DNA from: Bradyrhizobiaceae bacterium
GTDB taxonomy: Bacteria; Pseudomonadota; Alphaproteobacteria; Rhizobiales; Xanthobacteraceae
Length of the DNA: 64,000 bases
Direction: 5' to 3'
Assembly: GCA_003963145.1 (NCBI GenBank)
Contig: RXJJ01000012.1
Coordinates: 163,778 to 227,777, forward strand
Within the stretch, counting starts at the first letter, position 1; every line of letters starts with the position of its first letter. A program made the position numbers and the translations under genes. Below are positions 18,303-28,917 of this stretch, piece by piece. Below the pieces are notes generated by a model that ran no database searches, was not told where the DNA came from, and worked only from the letters and a program-made list of their open reading frames with translations.

Positions 18303-19163
18303 ATGGAAACCCGGGCCAACTATCTGCTGATCGGAACTTTCACCATCGCGGTGATCGCCGCCGCCTTCGGCTTCGTGTTCTGGTTCCAGAATCTGGGCGC
18401 GGTCGCCCAGCGCACGCCGCTCCGCATCATCTTCGAGGGATCGGCTTCCGGGCTTCGTACCGGCGGCAACGTCAATTTCAACGGTATCAAGATCGGCGAG
18501 GTCACATCCGTGAAGCTCGACGATCCGAAGCGCGTGGTTGTGCTGGCGACCGTCGACAAGAGCGCGCCGATCCGCAAGGACACCCTGGTCGGCCTTGAGT
18601 TCGCCGGCCTCACCGGCGTCTCGTCCGTCTCGCTGAAGGGCGGCTCGCTCGAGGCTCCGGGCGTGCCCGCGGCAGAGGACGGCGTGCCGACGCTGACGGC
18701 CGATCCCGATTCCATCAACGACATCGGCGAAGCCGTGCGCGCCACGCTGAAAAACGTCAACCGGCTGGTGAACGACAATCAGGAAGCGCTGCACGACAGC
18801 ATCGAAAGCCTGCAGGCCTTCTCCAAGAGCCTCGCCAATAATTCCGGCCGCATCGACGCCATCATGAGCGGCGTGGAATCGCTGATGGGCAACAAGGAAG
18901 GCCAGGAAAGCGAATTGCAGGCGGCGGCGCGCTCATTCCGCGAGCTCGCCGAAAATCTCGACAAGCGTTCGGCTGGTCTGATTTCCGACGGACGCCGCAC
19001 GCTTGCCGATATCAGCCGCGCGGTGAACAATTTCGACCGCAATCCGACCCGCGTCATCTTCGGGGCCGGTGGAAATGACCAGCGCCCGCCAGCTCCGCAG
19101 GTCGGCAGCCCGACCAATGCGCGGGCCAGGGCTCCCGCTACGACTGCCACGACCGGCCGCTAG
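18303..19163 (+). CDS. mlaD: MlaD-like MCE-domain protein
   Basis: 286 residues. One N-terminal membrane helix (YLLIGTFTIAVIAAAFGFVFW) precedes an MCE/MlaD domain (about 40-120) with the segments EGSASGLRTGGNVNFNGIKI and FAGLTGVSSVSLKGG. A long helical tail then resembles the Mce C-terminal coil, with Ala/Pro/Thr-rich low complexity at the end. It is the periplasmic substrate-binding ring of the lipid transporter formed with mlaE and mlaF. No mlaA or mlaC is present nearby. Confidence 0.9.
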   Translation: METRANYLLIGTFTIAVIAAAFGFVFWFQNLGAVAQRTPLRIIFEGSASGLRTGGNVNFNGIKIGEVTSVKLDDPKRVVVLATVDKSAPIRKDTLVGLEFAGLTGVSSVSLKGGSLEAPGVPAAEDGVPTLTADPDSINDIGEAVRATLKNVNRLVNDNQEALHDSIESLQAFSKSLANNSGRIDAIMSGVESLMGNKEGQESELQAAARSFRELAENLDKRSAGLISDGRRTLADISRAVNNFDRNPTRVIFGAGGNDQRPPAPQVGSPTNARARAPATTATTGR

Positions 19164-19175
19164 GACGTCCGCGCG

Positions 19176-20129
19176 GTGGCAGGCGAGGGGTTGCGGGTCA
19201 TCGCCGATGTCGGCGGCACCAACGCGCGTTTCGCGATTGCACGGGACGGAAGATACGACCGGCTGATCCACGTCGAGGTCGCGCGATACACGTCGCTGCA
19301 CGACGCTCTGCTGGACTATCTCAACGATCTGCCGCCGGCGCTGTGGCCTTCCGAGGCAGCGATCGCCGTGGCCGGGCCGGTGCTCGGCGATCGTGTCACC
19401 ATGACCAACCTCGCATGGTCGTTTTCGGCGTCCGAATTGAAGCGAGGTCTCGGGCTTGCCGCGCTCAAGGTGTTCAACGATTTTGCCGCCACCGCGATGG
19501 CGGTGCCATATCTGCCGCCAAAGGATGTCTTTCCCGTCGGTCCCTCCAACCCGGAGGCAAAAGGCCCCATTGGCGTCATCGGACCCGGCACAGGGCTCGG
19601 CGTCTCGTCACTGGTGCCGCATGATGGCCGCTGGGTGATGGTCGCGGGCGAGGGCGGCCACGTCACGCTGCCGGCCTCGACCAGGGAAGAGGATGCCGTC
19701 ATCGCGGTGTTGCGGCGTCGCTGGGATCATGTTTCGGCCGAGCGCGTGCTGTCAGGCTCCGGGCTGGTCAACCTCTATCAGGCGGTCTGCGCCGTCGCGG
19801 GAAAGCCTGCGCTGTCTCTCACACCGGCGGACGTCACCGCTCATGCGATTGCGGGCACGGATGCCGATTGTGTCAGGGCCTTCGCTCTGTTTTGCGCGCT
19901 GCTCGGCACCGTGGCGGGCGATCTTGCGCTCACGATCGGCGCACGGGGCGGCGTTTACATCGCGGGAGGCATTCTGCTGCGTTTCAAGGAAATGTTCGCC
20001 GCGTCCGCCTTCCGCGCGCGTTTCGAGGCCAAGGGCCGGTTCGCGGACTATCTGCGCGCGATCCCGACCTGTCTGATTCTCGAAGAATCGCCTGCATTGC
20101 TGGGGCTGGCCAAAGCGCCGCTCGATTAG
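19176..20129 (+). CDS. glk: Glucokinase
   Basis: Phosphorylates glucose with ATP in the cytoplasm. The 317-residue protein begins with the ATP-phosphate motif VIADVGGTNARFAIARDG, then has KVFNDFAATAMAVPYL near 102, IGPGTGLGVSSLV near 130 and EGGHVTLPAS near 160, the group A glucokinase pattern. It uses GTG 19176 as start, 12 bases after mlaD, so it may read through from the mla genes. A strong hairpin ends it. Confidence 0.92.
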   Translation: MAGEGLRVIADVGGTNARFAIARDGRYDRLIHVEVARYTSLHDALLDYLNDLPPALWPSEAAIAVAGPVLGDRVTMTNLAWSFSASELKRGLGLAALKVFNDFAATAMAVPYLPPKDVFPVGPSNPEAKGPIGVIGPGTGLGVSSLVPHDGRWVMVAGEGGHVTLPASTREEDAVIAVLRRRWDHVSAERVLSGSGLVNLYQAVCAVAGKPALSLTPADVTAHAIAGTDADCVRAFALFCALLGTVAGDLALTIGARGGVYIAGGILLRFKEMFAASAFRARFEAKGRFADYLRAIPTCLILEESPALLGLAKAPLD

Positions 20130-20135
20130 CCATGA

Positions 20136-20170
20136 AAAAAGCGGAGACATCGCTGTCTCCGCCTTCTGTT
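20136..20170. terminator. Bidirectional terminator between glk and the giant coiled-coil gene
   Basis: Stem GCGGAGACA (20141-20149) / TGTCTCCGC (20154-20162) with a four-base loop, A-run on the left and a T-rich CTTCTGTTTTC on the right. It lies between convergent genes and could stop transcription from both sides. Confidence 0.75.
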
Positions 20171-20186
20171 TTCGTGTTCGGGCAGG

Positions 20187-23100
20187 TCAGCCGAGACGGC
20201 CGACCGCGTGGGCGAGCAGGGTATAGACCAGGCCGCCTTCGGAGGTGAGCTGATTACGCAGCGCCGCCGGTCCGCGATCATCGCGCGAGATTTCATCCAG
20301 CAGACGTTCGAACTCGCTGATGTAACGGTCCACTGTCTGCTTGAAGGCGCGGTCGGCGCGATACTTGCGGGCGACCTCATCGAACGCCTTCTGACCCGAA
20401 GGCGTATAAAGGCGCTTGGTGAAGGCCTTGCGCTCGCCACGCTGATAGCGATCCCACATCTCGGCCGCGAGGTCGCGATCGACCAGACGCGAGATGTCGA
20501 GCGACAGCGCCTCGAGCGGATTGGCGACAGGACGCGACGGTGCCGCCGCACGGCTGCGGGGATCGCGGTCCAGATCGCCTTCGGCCCGATTGAGCAGATC
20601 CGACAGCCAGGCGTCGCCAGCCGGCGAGACCGGAGGAGCCTCGGTGCGGCGCGGCGCGGGCCCCGGAACGCCAAGGTCGGGAGGCGGCAGGCTGGAGGCA
20701 CTGGTCGTGACATCGCGCGAACGTGGCGCCGGACGCGGGGCTTCGGTTCGCACAGCGGCCGACGACACCGCAACCAGTTCTTCATCGCGCGGGGCGGCGC
20801 GCGTCGAAGTGGTGGCGACGTCAAGGCCGCGGCCATGACGGGCCACAATGCGGTTGAGTTCGGCAAGAGCCTCGATCTGATCGACGATCACCTTGCGCAT
20901 TTGTGCGGTGTTCTCGGCAGCCTCCTGCGGCATATCGAGGACGCCCCGGCGCAGTTCGGCGCGGGTTTCGTCGAGTTCGCGATGCAGTTCGCTCGCCATC
21001 TGGCGCATGCTTTGCACGATGTCGGTGAACTTGTCGGCGGCCTGCTGGAACATCTGGCCGGCCTCGCGCGTGCCTTCATCGTAGATTTCGCTCATGGCCT
21101 CGATGGTCTGACGCCGCTCGTCCTCGGCGGCGAGGCGCACGGCCTCGAACTGGCGGCCGACGATCGAGGAGGTCGCGCCGGCGCTTTCCGACACCACGCG
21201 GGCAATGTTGGCGGCCCGGCTTTCCGCGGCGTCGAGCGATTCATCAAGGACGGTGGTAAAGCGGTGCAGGCGTTCGTCGAGGTCGAGCGTACGCAGATCG
21301 ATGGTATTGACCAGCGATTCCAGCGTTGCATTGCGGTCGGCGACAGACTGGCCGGTGCGCTCGTTGCTTTCCTCGATCATCTTTGCGGCTTGCACAAGCA
21401 TCTGGCCGTGACCTTCGAATTGCGCCGCCATCTGGCCGAGACCGTCAAGCACGCCGCTTGTGGACTCGTTGAAGATACGCAGCTGCTCTTCGAGCACCTC
21501 GGTGGACGTGCCGTTACGCGTGGTGACGTCGTTCAGTGTCGAGACGAATTCCGCCACGCGGGTCACCAGCGCGCGCTCCAGTGAATTGAGATTTTCGTGG
21601 GCGCCGGTCAGCACTTCCTGGAGCAGGATATTACCCTCGCGCAGGCGTTCGAACAGCGCCACGGTGTCGGTGCGCAGGATCTTGCTGGTCTCCTGCATTT
21701 CGGTGACGGCGGCGGTCGCGACCTGACGCGACTGATCGATGGCGGCGCGGGAGTTCAGCTCCATTTCCTTGAGCGACTTGTTCACGGCGCCAGTCGCCGT
21801 TTCGCTGGCGACCGTGATCTGACGGGCGATGTCCGAGCTGTTGTTCATCATCGTGATGGTGAAATCGCCGCCCTGCGTCTCGATCAGCTTGACGGCGTTC
21901 TGCGTGGCGCTGTTGATGATGCCGGCCAATTCCTCGCCCTTGGCGGCTATGGCCTCGATGAGTGGCGCACGCTTGTCGTCGATGATCTGCGACAGGCGCT
22001 CGGTGTGCTGTTCTACGCCGCCGGTGATGAGTTCAACCCGGCCGGTCAGGGCCGTGCCGAAGCTGTCGGTCGCAGCCGTGATGGTGCGCTCGATCTCGGA
22101 GGAAGCTGACCTGATTTGCGAGCTTGCGTTGTTGGAGGCCTGGAACAGCGCGCTCTCCACTTCGTGAGCGCCGCTGTGGAGCGCGCGTTCGACTTCGGTC
22201 GCGGCGGTCTTGAGCTGGGTGCTGACCTCGCCGGACAGCGACAGCAGGGAATGCTGCGCGGAGCGGGCGTTGTTCTGGATCGTCTCGGTGGTGTCGATCA
22301 TCAGACCGGAGAGGGCGCGCTCGGCGTCCTCGACGCGGGATTTGATGCCCTGGGTCAGTTCTTCCGCGCGGGTCACGAGAATATCGCTGGCCTTCTGGCC
22401 GCTGGCTTCGACGCGGTTGGCCGCGGCATCGACGCGGATTCCGAGCAAATTCTCGAAACGACTGACGCGCTCCTCGATATCGCCGGCGACCAGCGTGGCA
22501 TGATTTTCCAGGCCCTTCTGGATGCCCTCGAACCGGACGGCGATCGTTTCGTTCAGCGTGGTGCCGCGCTGCTGGAAGGTTTCGTCCAGGGCCTTGATGT
22601 TGTTGTCGATGGCCGCGTCCACCGCCTTGATGGTGGTATCGAGCGACAGATCGAGCTTGGTGACGCGGGTTTCGAGCGAAGACTCGAATGCGGTGAGGCG
22701 CTGGTCGAGACTGGTGTTGATCTGCTCTCCATGCGCGGCGACACGCGTGTCGAAATTGTCGACGTAATTCTTCAGACTGTCGGTGACGTTCTGTGTGTGC
22801 GTTCCCATGCGCTCGACAAGTTCGCCGCCGAATGTTTTGACGGTGCGATCGAACTCCGACACGTGCTGGGTAATGAGCGCACCCAGAGTGCCGCTGTCGC
22901 GCGCAAATTTCTCCGCCAGTTCGGCGCCCTGTTGCTTCATCAGGGTTTCGAATGTTGCCATCTGCACGGTCAGGGCGTCACGCGAGGTTTCGGTCTGGCT
23001 GACGACCTTGGCGACAAGCGTGTTGACGGTGACGTCGAGAGCCTCGCCGGCCTTCTCGCCGCTGGTGAGGAGGTAATCGGCAAGACGGTTGCCGGCATCG

Positions 23101-24338
23101 TCGATCTTGGCGACGAGATCGTTGGCGCGCAGATCCATTTCGGCGAGCAGCGAGTCGCCGGAATTCTTCAGCGTATCATGGACCTCTTCGGTGCGCAGCG
23201 CGATGCCATCGACGATCGTGGTTGATTTCTGCTCGAATTCGCCGGTGATGAGATCGATCCTCTCGTTCAGCATCTCGTGGATGCGATCGGCGAGATCGGC
23301 GAATTCCTCGTGAACGTGCCCGGTCTTGAAATTGAGGCTGGCGTTGAGCTGTTCGCTGGCGTCGAGAACGGCCTGCGCAGTTTGCGCGCTGGCCTCCTCG
23401 AGGCGGTCGAGCAGGTCGCCGCCGCGCTCGCCGAGCGCGAGAATCATGCTGTCGCCGGCCACGCTCATCGCGCCGGTGATATGTTCGCTGCGCTCTTCGA
23501 GCATCGCGGTGATGTTGCCCACGATCTCGTCGACGCGCGCAGCGATGGTGTCGCTGATCAGCGCGATGTCCTGGCGCAGGTCGATCTGCACGCCGGAGAT
23601 TGCGTTGCGGACCTGTTCGGCCTGTCCGACAAGGCTGTCGCGCTGGAGCGAGATGTCCTGCAGCAAGGCACGGATGCGTACTTCATTGTCGGTGTAGGCA
23701 CGCTCGAGCGCCGAGACTTCGTTGGTGATGAGCGATTCAAGTTCCCCTGCGCGGGCAATCGCGCGTTCCACGCCATCGCCCATCGCCGAGATTTCGCGGC
23801 GGATAGCCTGACCCACCGACACCATGGCGTCGTTGGTGACACGCTCGGGTTCGGAAAACCGCATCGCCATCTGCGCCATCGATTGGGCGATCAGGCTAAG
23901 CTCCTGCGTGCGCCAGGCGACGCTAGCGAGGAAATAGAAAAGGACGAGCGGAGCGATGAAAACACAGGCGAGACCGATCAGCGCGACGCCGCCGCCGGCT
24001 TCCGGGCCAGCCATGGCTTCGAGCGAAGGCAGAAAGGCGACTGTCAAAAGCCCTGCGGCCGCGATCCACAACCCCGAGAACAGAGCGGCGAGTGCGTAGA
24101 GGCCCCGGCGCGGACGGCCGCGCTGGATCGTCTGCAGCATGGCTCCGATTTGTTCGCGATCGTCATTGGCGGCGCCGTGGCCGAGCAGCGCATCGTCGAA
24201 GGAGCCGGAGGGCGGGCGGACATTATCGCGCGAAGGGAAACTGCTGTCGCTCGCAGGCTCGTCCGAAATATTGAGCGCGTCCTGAATGGCGGAGAGTGCG
24301 ACTTCAGTTGGGTCCTTGACCTTCGATTTTTTTGCCAT
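20187..24338 (-). CDS. Giant coiled-coil membrane protein, GPR/RgsE-like polar growth factor
   Basis: 1383 residues. A polar N-terminus is followed by two membrane helices (about 78-97 and 108-131), a very long Ala/Glu/Thr-rich helical repeat region (about 150-1150; recurring R-x-E-x-L-x-x-G and amphipathic heptad-like units as in apolipoprotein A1/A4/E-type hits), a Pro-rich linker, and a conserved C-terminal block with LWDRYQ-type and KRLYTPSGQKAFDEVARKYR motifs. The architecture and C-terminal block match my memory of Agrobacterium GPR and Sinorhizobium RgsE, which form the growth-pole ring, though those are longer (about 2100 residues). A perfect CtrA-type box lies upstream. Function is inferred, not shown. 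Confidence 0.65.
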   Translation of the reverse strand: MAKKSKVKDPTEVALSAIQDALNISDEPASDSSFPSRDNVRPPSGSFDDALLGHGAANDDREQIGAMLQTIQRGRPRRGLYALAALFSGLWIAAAGLLTVAFLPSLEAMAGPEAGGGVALIGLACVFIAPLVLFYFLASVAWRTQELSLIAQSMAQMAMRFSEPERVTNDAMVSVGQAIRREISAMGDGVERAIARAGELESLITNEVSALERAYTDNEVRIRALLQDISLQRDSLVGQAEQVRNAISGVQIDLRQDIALISDTIAARVDEIVGNITAMLEERSEHITGAMSVAGDSMILALGERGGDLLDRLEEASAQTAQAVLDASEQLNASLNFKTGHVHEEFADLADRIHEMLNERIDLITGEFEQKSTTIVDGIALRTEEVHDTLKNSGDSLLAEMDLRANDLVAKIDDAGNRLADYLLTSGEKAGEALDVTVNTLVAKVVSQTETSRDALTVQMATFETLMKQQGAELAEKFARDSGTLGALITQHVSEFDRTVKTFGGELVERMGTHTQNVTDSLKNYVDNFDTRVAAHGEQINTSLDQRLTAFESSLETRVTKLDLSLDTTIKAVDAAIDNNIKALDETFQQRGTTLNETIAVRFEGIQKGLENHATLVAGDIEERVSRFENLLGIRVDAAANRVEASGQKASDILVTRAEELTQGIKSRVEDAERALSGLMIDTTETIQNNARSAQHSLLSLSGEVSTQLKTAATEVERALHSGAHEVESALFQASNNASSQIRSASSEIERTITAATDSFGTALTGRVELITGGVEQHTERLSQIIDDKRAPLIEAIAAKGEELAGIINSATQNAVKLIETQGGDFTITMMNNSSDIARQITVASETATGAVNKSLKEMELNSRAAIDQSRQVATAAVTEMQETSKILRTDTVALFERLREGNILLQEVLTGAHENLNSLERALVTRVAEFVSTLNDVTTRNGTSTEVLEEQLRIFNESTSGVLDGLGQMAAQFEGHGQMLVQAAKMIEESNERTGQSVADRNATLESLVNTIDLRTLDLDERLHRFTTVLDESLDAAESRAANIARVVSESAGATSSIVGRQFEAVRLAAEDERRQTIEAMSEIYDEGTREAGQMFQQAADKFTDIVQSMRQMASELHRELDETRAELRRGVLDMPQEAAENTAQMRKVIVDQIEALAELNRIVARHGRGLDVATTSTRAAPRDEELVAVSSAAVRTEAPRPAPRSRDVTTSASSLPPPDLGVPGPAPRRTEAPPVSPAGDAWLSDLLNRAEGDLDRDPRSRAAAPSRPVANPLEALSLDISRLVDRDLAAEMWDRYQRGERKAFTKRLYTPSGQKAFDEVARKYRADRAFKQTVDRYISEFERLLDEISRDDRGPAALRNQLTSEGGLVYTLLAHAVGRLG

Positions 24339-24513
24339 TTATCGCTACGCCCTTGTTTTACGCATTCGAGGAAGGGCAGCCCGCAACGTTGTGCGCGCCT
24401 TGTGATTTGCCCTGACCGTCTTTCCGAAGCCCGATGGAAGCCGCGGTTACCGGCTTGTCCCCTATTTCCGCGAACATCCTATTGGCTCAATCGTTCGAAT
24501 GAAATGGCTCGCG

Positions 24514-24528
24514 TTAAGAACATTTTAA
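24514..24528. promoter_or_regulatory. CtrA-type box between the GPR-like gene and the Hpt gene
   Basis: TTAA-GAACATT-TTAA, a perfect TTAA-N7-TTAA match; a third TTAA follows six bases later (24535-24538). It is 176 bases upstream of the GPR-like start and 188 before the Hpt start, in the only shared intergenic region (24339-24715, 377 bases, otherwise featureless). Either gene or both could be controlled. Binding is inferred from the consensus. Confidence 0.6.
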
Positions 24529-24715
24529 TCATCGTTAACATCCGAGCGCGCGACCTCCTGCCAAAAGCCACGAAAGCATTTCAGACACCCGCGATTGGTG
24601 GCAAGTCTGTGTCAAAATATGGACAAAACCGGGGCGACCGCTAACAGGGTGAAAAGGTTTCATTAACGAACGCTGTGGTTTGCTGCGGCGTTATCGGCAG
24701 CTTGCGTGCGAGATC

Positions 24716-25099
24716 ATGCACCCACTTCTCCAACAGGTTCCCTGGATGTCGTCTCCACCGCTGGTCCCCGATCGTTCCGCGATCGACCTCGACCATCTGC
24801 GCCGGATGACGCTTGGCGATCCCGCTCTGGAACTCGAAGTGCTTCGGATGTTCAGGGCCCAATCGTCCGATCTGCAGATGCGGCTCGAGGCTCTGCCTGC
24901 CGATGCACCAGCACTGGCACATACACTCAAGGGTTCCTCACGCGCGATCGGTGCGTTCGATGTCAGCGACGCGGCGCAGGCGCTGGAATCGGCGTTGCGA
25001 ACAGGGAGCAACCCGATGCCCTCGCTCGAGCTGCTGACAGACGCGCTGGACGAGGCCCGCGCTGCCATTGACGCGATTCTGAGCGGCCGCAAGTCCTGA
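24716..25099 (+). CDS. Histidine phosphotransfer (Hpt) domain protein
   Basis: 127 residues from ATG 24716 (ATG 24746 is also possible). A single Hpt four-helix domain with the phosphorylated histidine in AHTLKGSSRAIGA (His69). It has no kinase, receiver or output domain, so it passes phosphate between a hybrid kinase and a response regulator elsewhere. It is much shorter than ChpT and lacks its pseudo-ATPase half. It is divergent from the GPR-like gene across a CtrA-type box, which hints at a cell-cycle phosphorelay. Confidence 0.85.
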   Translation: MHPLLQQVPWMSSPPLVPDRSAIDLDHLRRMTLGDPALELEVLRMFRAQSSDLQMRLEALPADAPALAHTLKGSSRAIGAFDVSDAAQALESALRTGSNPMPSLELLTDALDEARAAIDAILSGRKS

Positions 25100-25195
25100 A
25101 ATCAGCCCACCTTTTTGCTGTCGGCGGCTGGCGTGACGCGGTGCAACTGGTTATACGACTGCCACACATTCATTTGCCCGGCAGTACGAACACAC

Positions 25196-25516
25196 ATGGT
25201 CAAGATCAATTTCACCGATCACGCAGGCACCACGCGCACGGTTGACGTGGAACCCGGCGCGACGGTCATGGAAGCCGCGATCCGCAACGCAATCCCCGGC
25301 ATCGAGGCCGAATGCGGCGGTGCCTGCGCCTGTGCGACCTGCCACGTTTATGTCGATGAAGCCTGGCGCGCCAAGGTCGGCGATCCGACGCCGATGGAAG
25401 AGGACATGCTGGATTTCGGTTACGACGTGCGGCCCAATTCGCGTCTGTCGTGCCAGATCAAGGTGACGGACGAACTGGACGGCGTGCAGTTTTCGACGCC
25501 CGAGCGGCAGGCCTAG
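25196..25516 (+). CDS. [2Fe-2S] ferredoxin, adrenodoxin/putidaredoxin type
   Basis: 106 residues from ATG 25196; an in-frame start 81 bases earlier would add a non-conserved segment. Cluster cysteines appear as [14 protein letters not shown] (C-x5-C-x2-C) plus the fourth in RLSCQIKV, the vertebrate-type ferredoxin spacing. [21 protein letters not shown] is the standard N-terminal strand pair. It likely carries electrons to P450s or Fe-S assembly. A ferredoxin-NADP reductase gene follows 229 bases later, a natural partner; the gap holds no gene. Confidence 0.92.
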   Translation: MVKINFTDHAGTTRTVDVEPGATVMEAAIRNAIPGIEAECGGACACATCHVYVDEAWRAKVGDPTPMEEDMLDFGYDVRPNSRLSCQIKVTDELDGVQFSTPERQA

Positions 25517-25619
25517 GACGCGCTTTTTGCGCCAGCGGTGGCGAAGTTTTGCTTTGAACCGCCGTAAGCAAAAATACTTTAATATAAACAATGTCTTGAG
25601 TGTGGTCATGGGAGCGTAA

Positions 25620-26774
<1,155 letters not shown>

Positions 26775-26864
26775 CGCCGCGCTTGCGCGGGCCCAGACCG
26801 CGCTTCCATTCGCTGATCGGCTGATACTTACCGGCTGTTTGCTGCTCTCCGATCGCGGCCGCAT

Positions 26865-28841
26865 CTATTGTTGAACCGGTGCGATCGGCTCTCGCACGAT
26901 CGTGGTGTCGGGAGTGCCGAGACCGAGCACCGTCGCGGCAGCGGGGAGCGCGGCATCGGCCATGACGGCATGGCCTTCGGCGGTGGGATGGATCGCGCCG
27001 CCATAGACCGCCGAGAGCACGCCCCATGTCGCATCGTGGATGTCGGAAGGCTGTGCAGCCGACTTTGCCGCAAGCGGATATGTCATCGCAGTGAAATAGC
27101 TGTCGTTGGCGTCGCGAATCCAGCGCGCGCGCGGCAGATAGGCCCGGAAATCGCTCGCCGCCGCGCCGCAGGTCATCGGATTATTGGCCGCCGCGACAAT
27201 ATCGGGATTAAAGCTCCCGCCCTTCGCGGAAAAGCACTGCTGGTCGAATTGCGGATCGGTCGCTGCGCGGGCGCAAAACCCGTGGTTCTCGAACGAAGCC
27301 TGATGGCTGTCCACGAAGGTCATGACATCGCCATTGCCGTTGCAAAGTACGCCGCCCGTGCACGATGCGAGATTTTTGATCTGCGGAAGAAATTCATTCT
27401 GCACGAACGCGGCCGTCGCCGTCAGTCGCTGCGGATCGGCATTGAATGAAGGCTGCACATCGAAACCGGACGGTCCGCCGGGGCAGGGCCCGCCGTTTGC
27501 GAGCGCCGGATTGCCGTAAGACACGAATACCACGCGAGACAGATCGCCGCCAATGAGTGGCCGCAGCGCATCGCGTAGCCGGCGGAATCCCTGCGGAAGA
27601 TCGCGCGCCATGCGGGCGCGGGAATCGTCGAGCGAACCAATGATTCCGGCGCGCTGAAACAATGCGCGCTCAAGGCCCTGGTCGACGATGACGTTGGCGA
27701 CAAGACCGGAGAAATTCATGTCGTTGGCGCCGATCGTCAGCAGAACGAGATCGAGTTGCCGGTCGGGCTGGCGGCGCTGCGCCGCGGCCAGGGTCTCGCG
27801 CAATTCGGCGATCTGCGGCCTGACGACACCCTCGCAGTTCATTGCGGTCTTGGTGAAAAGACATTCGCGTGCGCGCAGCGGTCCGAGCAGGCCTTCATTG
27901 ATGGTCGCGCCCGAACAGGCCAGCGGCAGATAGGTCACGGCGATATGCGGATACTGCGTCGCCAGCGCGAGAGCGGTACGGGTCTGATAGCTGTAGAGCG
28001 AGCGATGGCAGGCGGCGTTGAACCAGTGCGCGCCCAGCTGAAGCCAGCCCTGCATGGTGTTGCTCGATGCATCGGGCGTGTCGCAGGCGCGCGAGCCTTT
28101 ATAGCCAGCGCGGCTTGGCCGGTAGTATTGCGCGGAGGAGGCGCCGAGATAGGAGCGGAAACAAAAGCCGTCGTCGGCCAGCGCAACCGGCCGGTCGGGA
28201 TTACCTTCGCCGGAGGCGATGGAGTCGCCAAGACCCGCGATCAAAATATCGCGGACCATGATCTGCTCGGTGACATGTTGCGGCGCGTCGGTGCCCGCCG
28301 TGATGTCGACGCTTACGGCAGTCGGCCGTCCATAACGCGCGCGGAAATTCACCACCTCGCTGCAGTCGAGGGTCAATTGCCTCGGCGATCCATCCCCGTC
28401 ATCGATCGACCACGCGCAAATTCCTCCGACCGGCACGGGACCCGTCATGCGCATGGTGACGGCGTGATCGGTGGGCGTGAGATAACTTTCCTTCACGCCG
28501 TCGCGGGTGCAGGGCTCGGCGATGCGCCCGGTTGCATCGATGCAAAGCCGGTTCATGGTGTTGCGGGCCCAGCCGCGGCCCTCGCTTTCAGCTTCCAATG
28601 CATCTTCGGATGACAGGATGCTGCGCCCGGAGAGTGCCTCGGTGTGGATCAGAAAATCACGCTCTTCGCGAAAGAGCCTGAAGCGGTTGCGGACTTCCCA
28701 TGTAATCTGGATGCCGCCGCCGGCGGAAGCGGCGGATTGGGCTGGCGCGGGCGCGGTCTGGGCCAGTGAAACGCCGGTCAGCCCACCGGGCGCGAGAAGG
28801 GCAATTTGCAGAACGATAAAACAAATAAATAGGCGGCGCAT
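26865..28841 (-). CDS. Secreted SGNH/GDSL-family hydrolase
   Basis: 658 residues from ATG 28841, where a signal peptide begins (MRRLFICFIVLQIALLAPGG). Block I is IAGLGDSIASGEGN (nucleophile Ser207), block III TIGANDMNFSG (Asn373), and the catalytic Asp/His block is near 618-625 in GGAIHPTAEGHAVM. Residues 40-190 form an N-terminal beta-rich region of unknown role. Many cysteines suggest disulphides. It is likely an exported esterase or lipase; substrate unknown. An upstream in-frame start (28913) lacks a signal peptide. Confidence 0.8.
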   Translation of the reverse strand: MRRLFICFIVLQIALLAPGGLTGVSLAQTAPAPAQSAASAGGGIQITWEVRNRFRLFREERDFLIHTEALSGRSILSSEDALEAESEGRGWARNTMNRLCIDATGRIAEPCTRDGVKESYLTPTDHAVTMRMTGPVPVGGICAWSIDDGDGSPRQLTLDCSEVVNFRARYGRPTAVSVDITAGTDAPQHVTEQIMVRDILIAGLGDSIASGEGNPDRPVALADDGFCFRSYLGASSAQYYRPSRAGYKGSRACDTPDASSNTMQGWLQLGAHWFNAACHRSLYSYQTRTALALATQYPHIAVTYLPLACSGATINEGLLGPLRARECLFTKTAMNCEGVVRPQIAELRETLAAAQRRQPDRQLDLVLLTIGANDMNFSGLVANVIVDQGLERALFQRAGIIGSLDDSRARMARDLPQGFRRLRDALRPLIGGDLSRVVFVSYGNPALANGGPCPGGPSGFDVQPSFNADPQRLTATAAFVQNEFLPQIKNLASCTGGVLCNGNGDVMTFVDSHQASFENHGFCARAATDPQFDQQCFSAKGGSFNPDIVAAANNPMTCGAAASDFRAYLPRARWIRDANDSYFTAMTYPLAAKSAAQPSDIHDATWGVLSAVYGGAIHPTAEGHAVMADAALPAAATVLGLGTPDTTIVREPIAPVQQ

Positions 28842-28917
28842 GCCTGCTTCAAACGCAGCGATGCGGCAAAAATGAGGGGCGCATTCTGAGTTTTTCGGCC
28901 CGCTCGTGCTCACGCCG

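Noticed and set aside
20208-21584. 458-residue plus-strand ORF, and similar ones to 24644
   Set aside because: Antisense to the GPR-like gene; its long helical repeats give open opposite frames.
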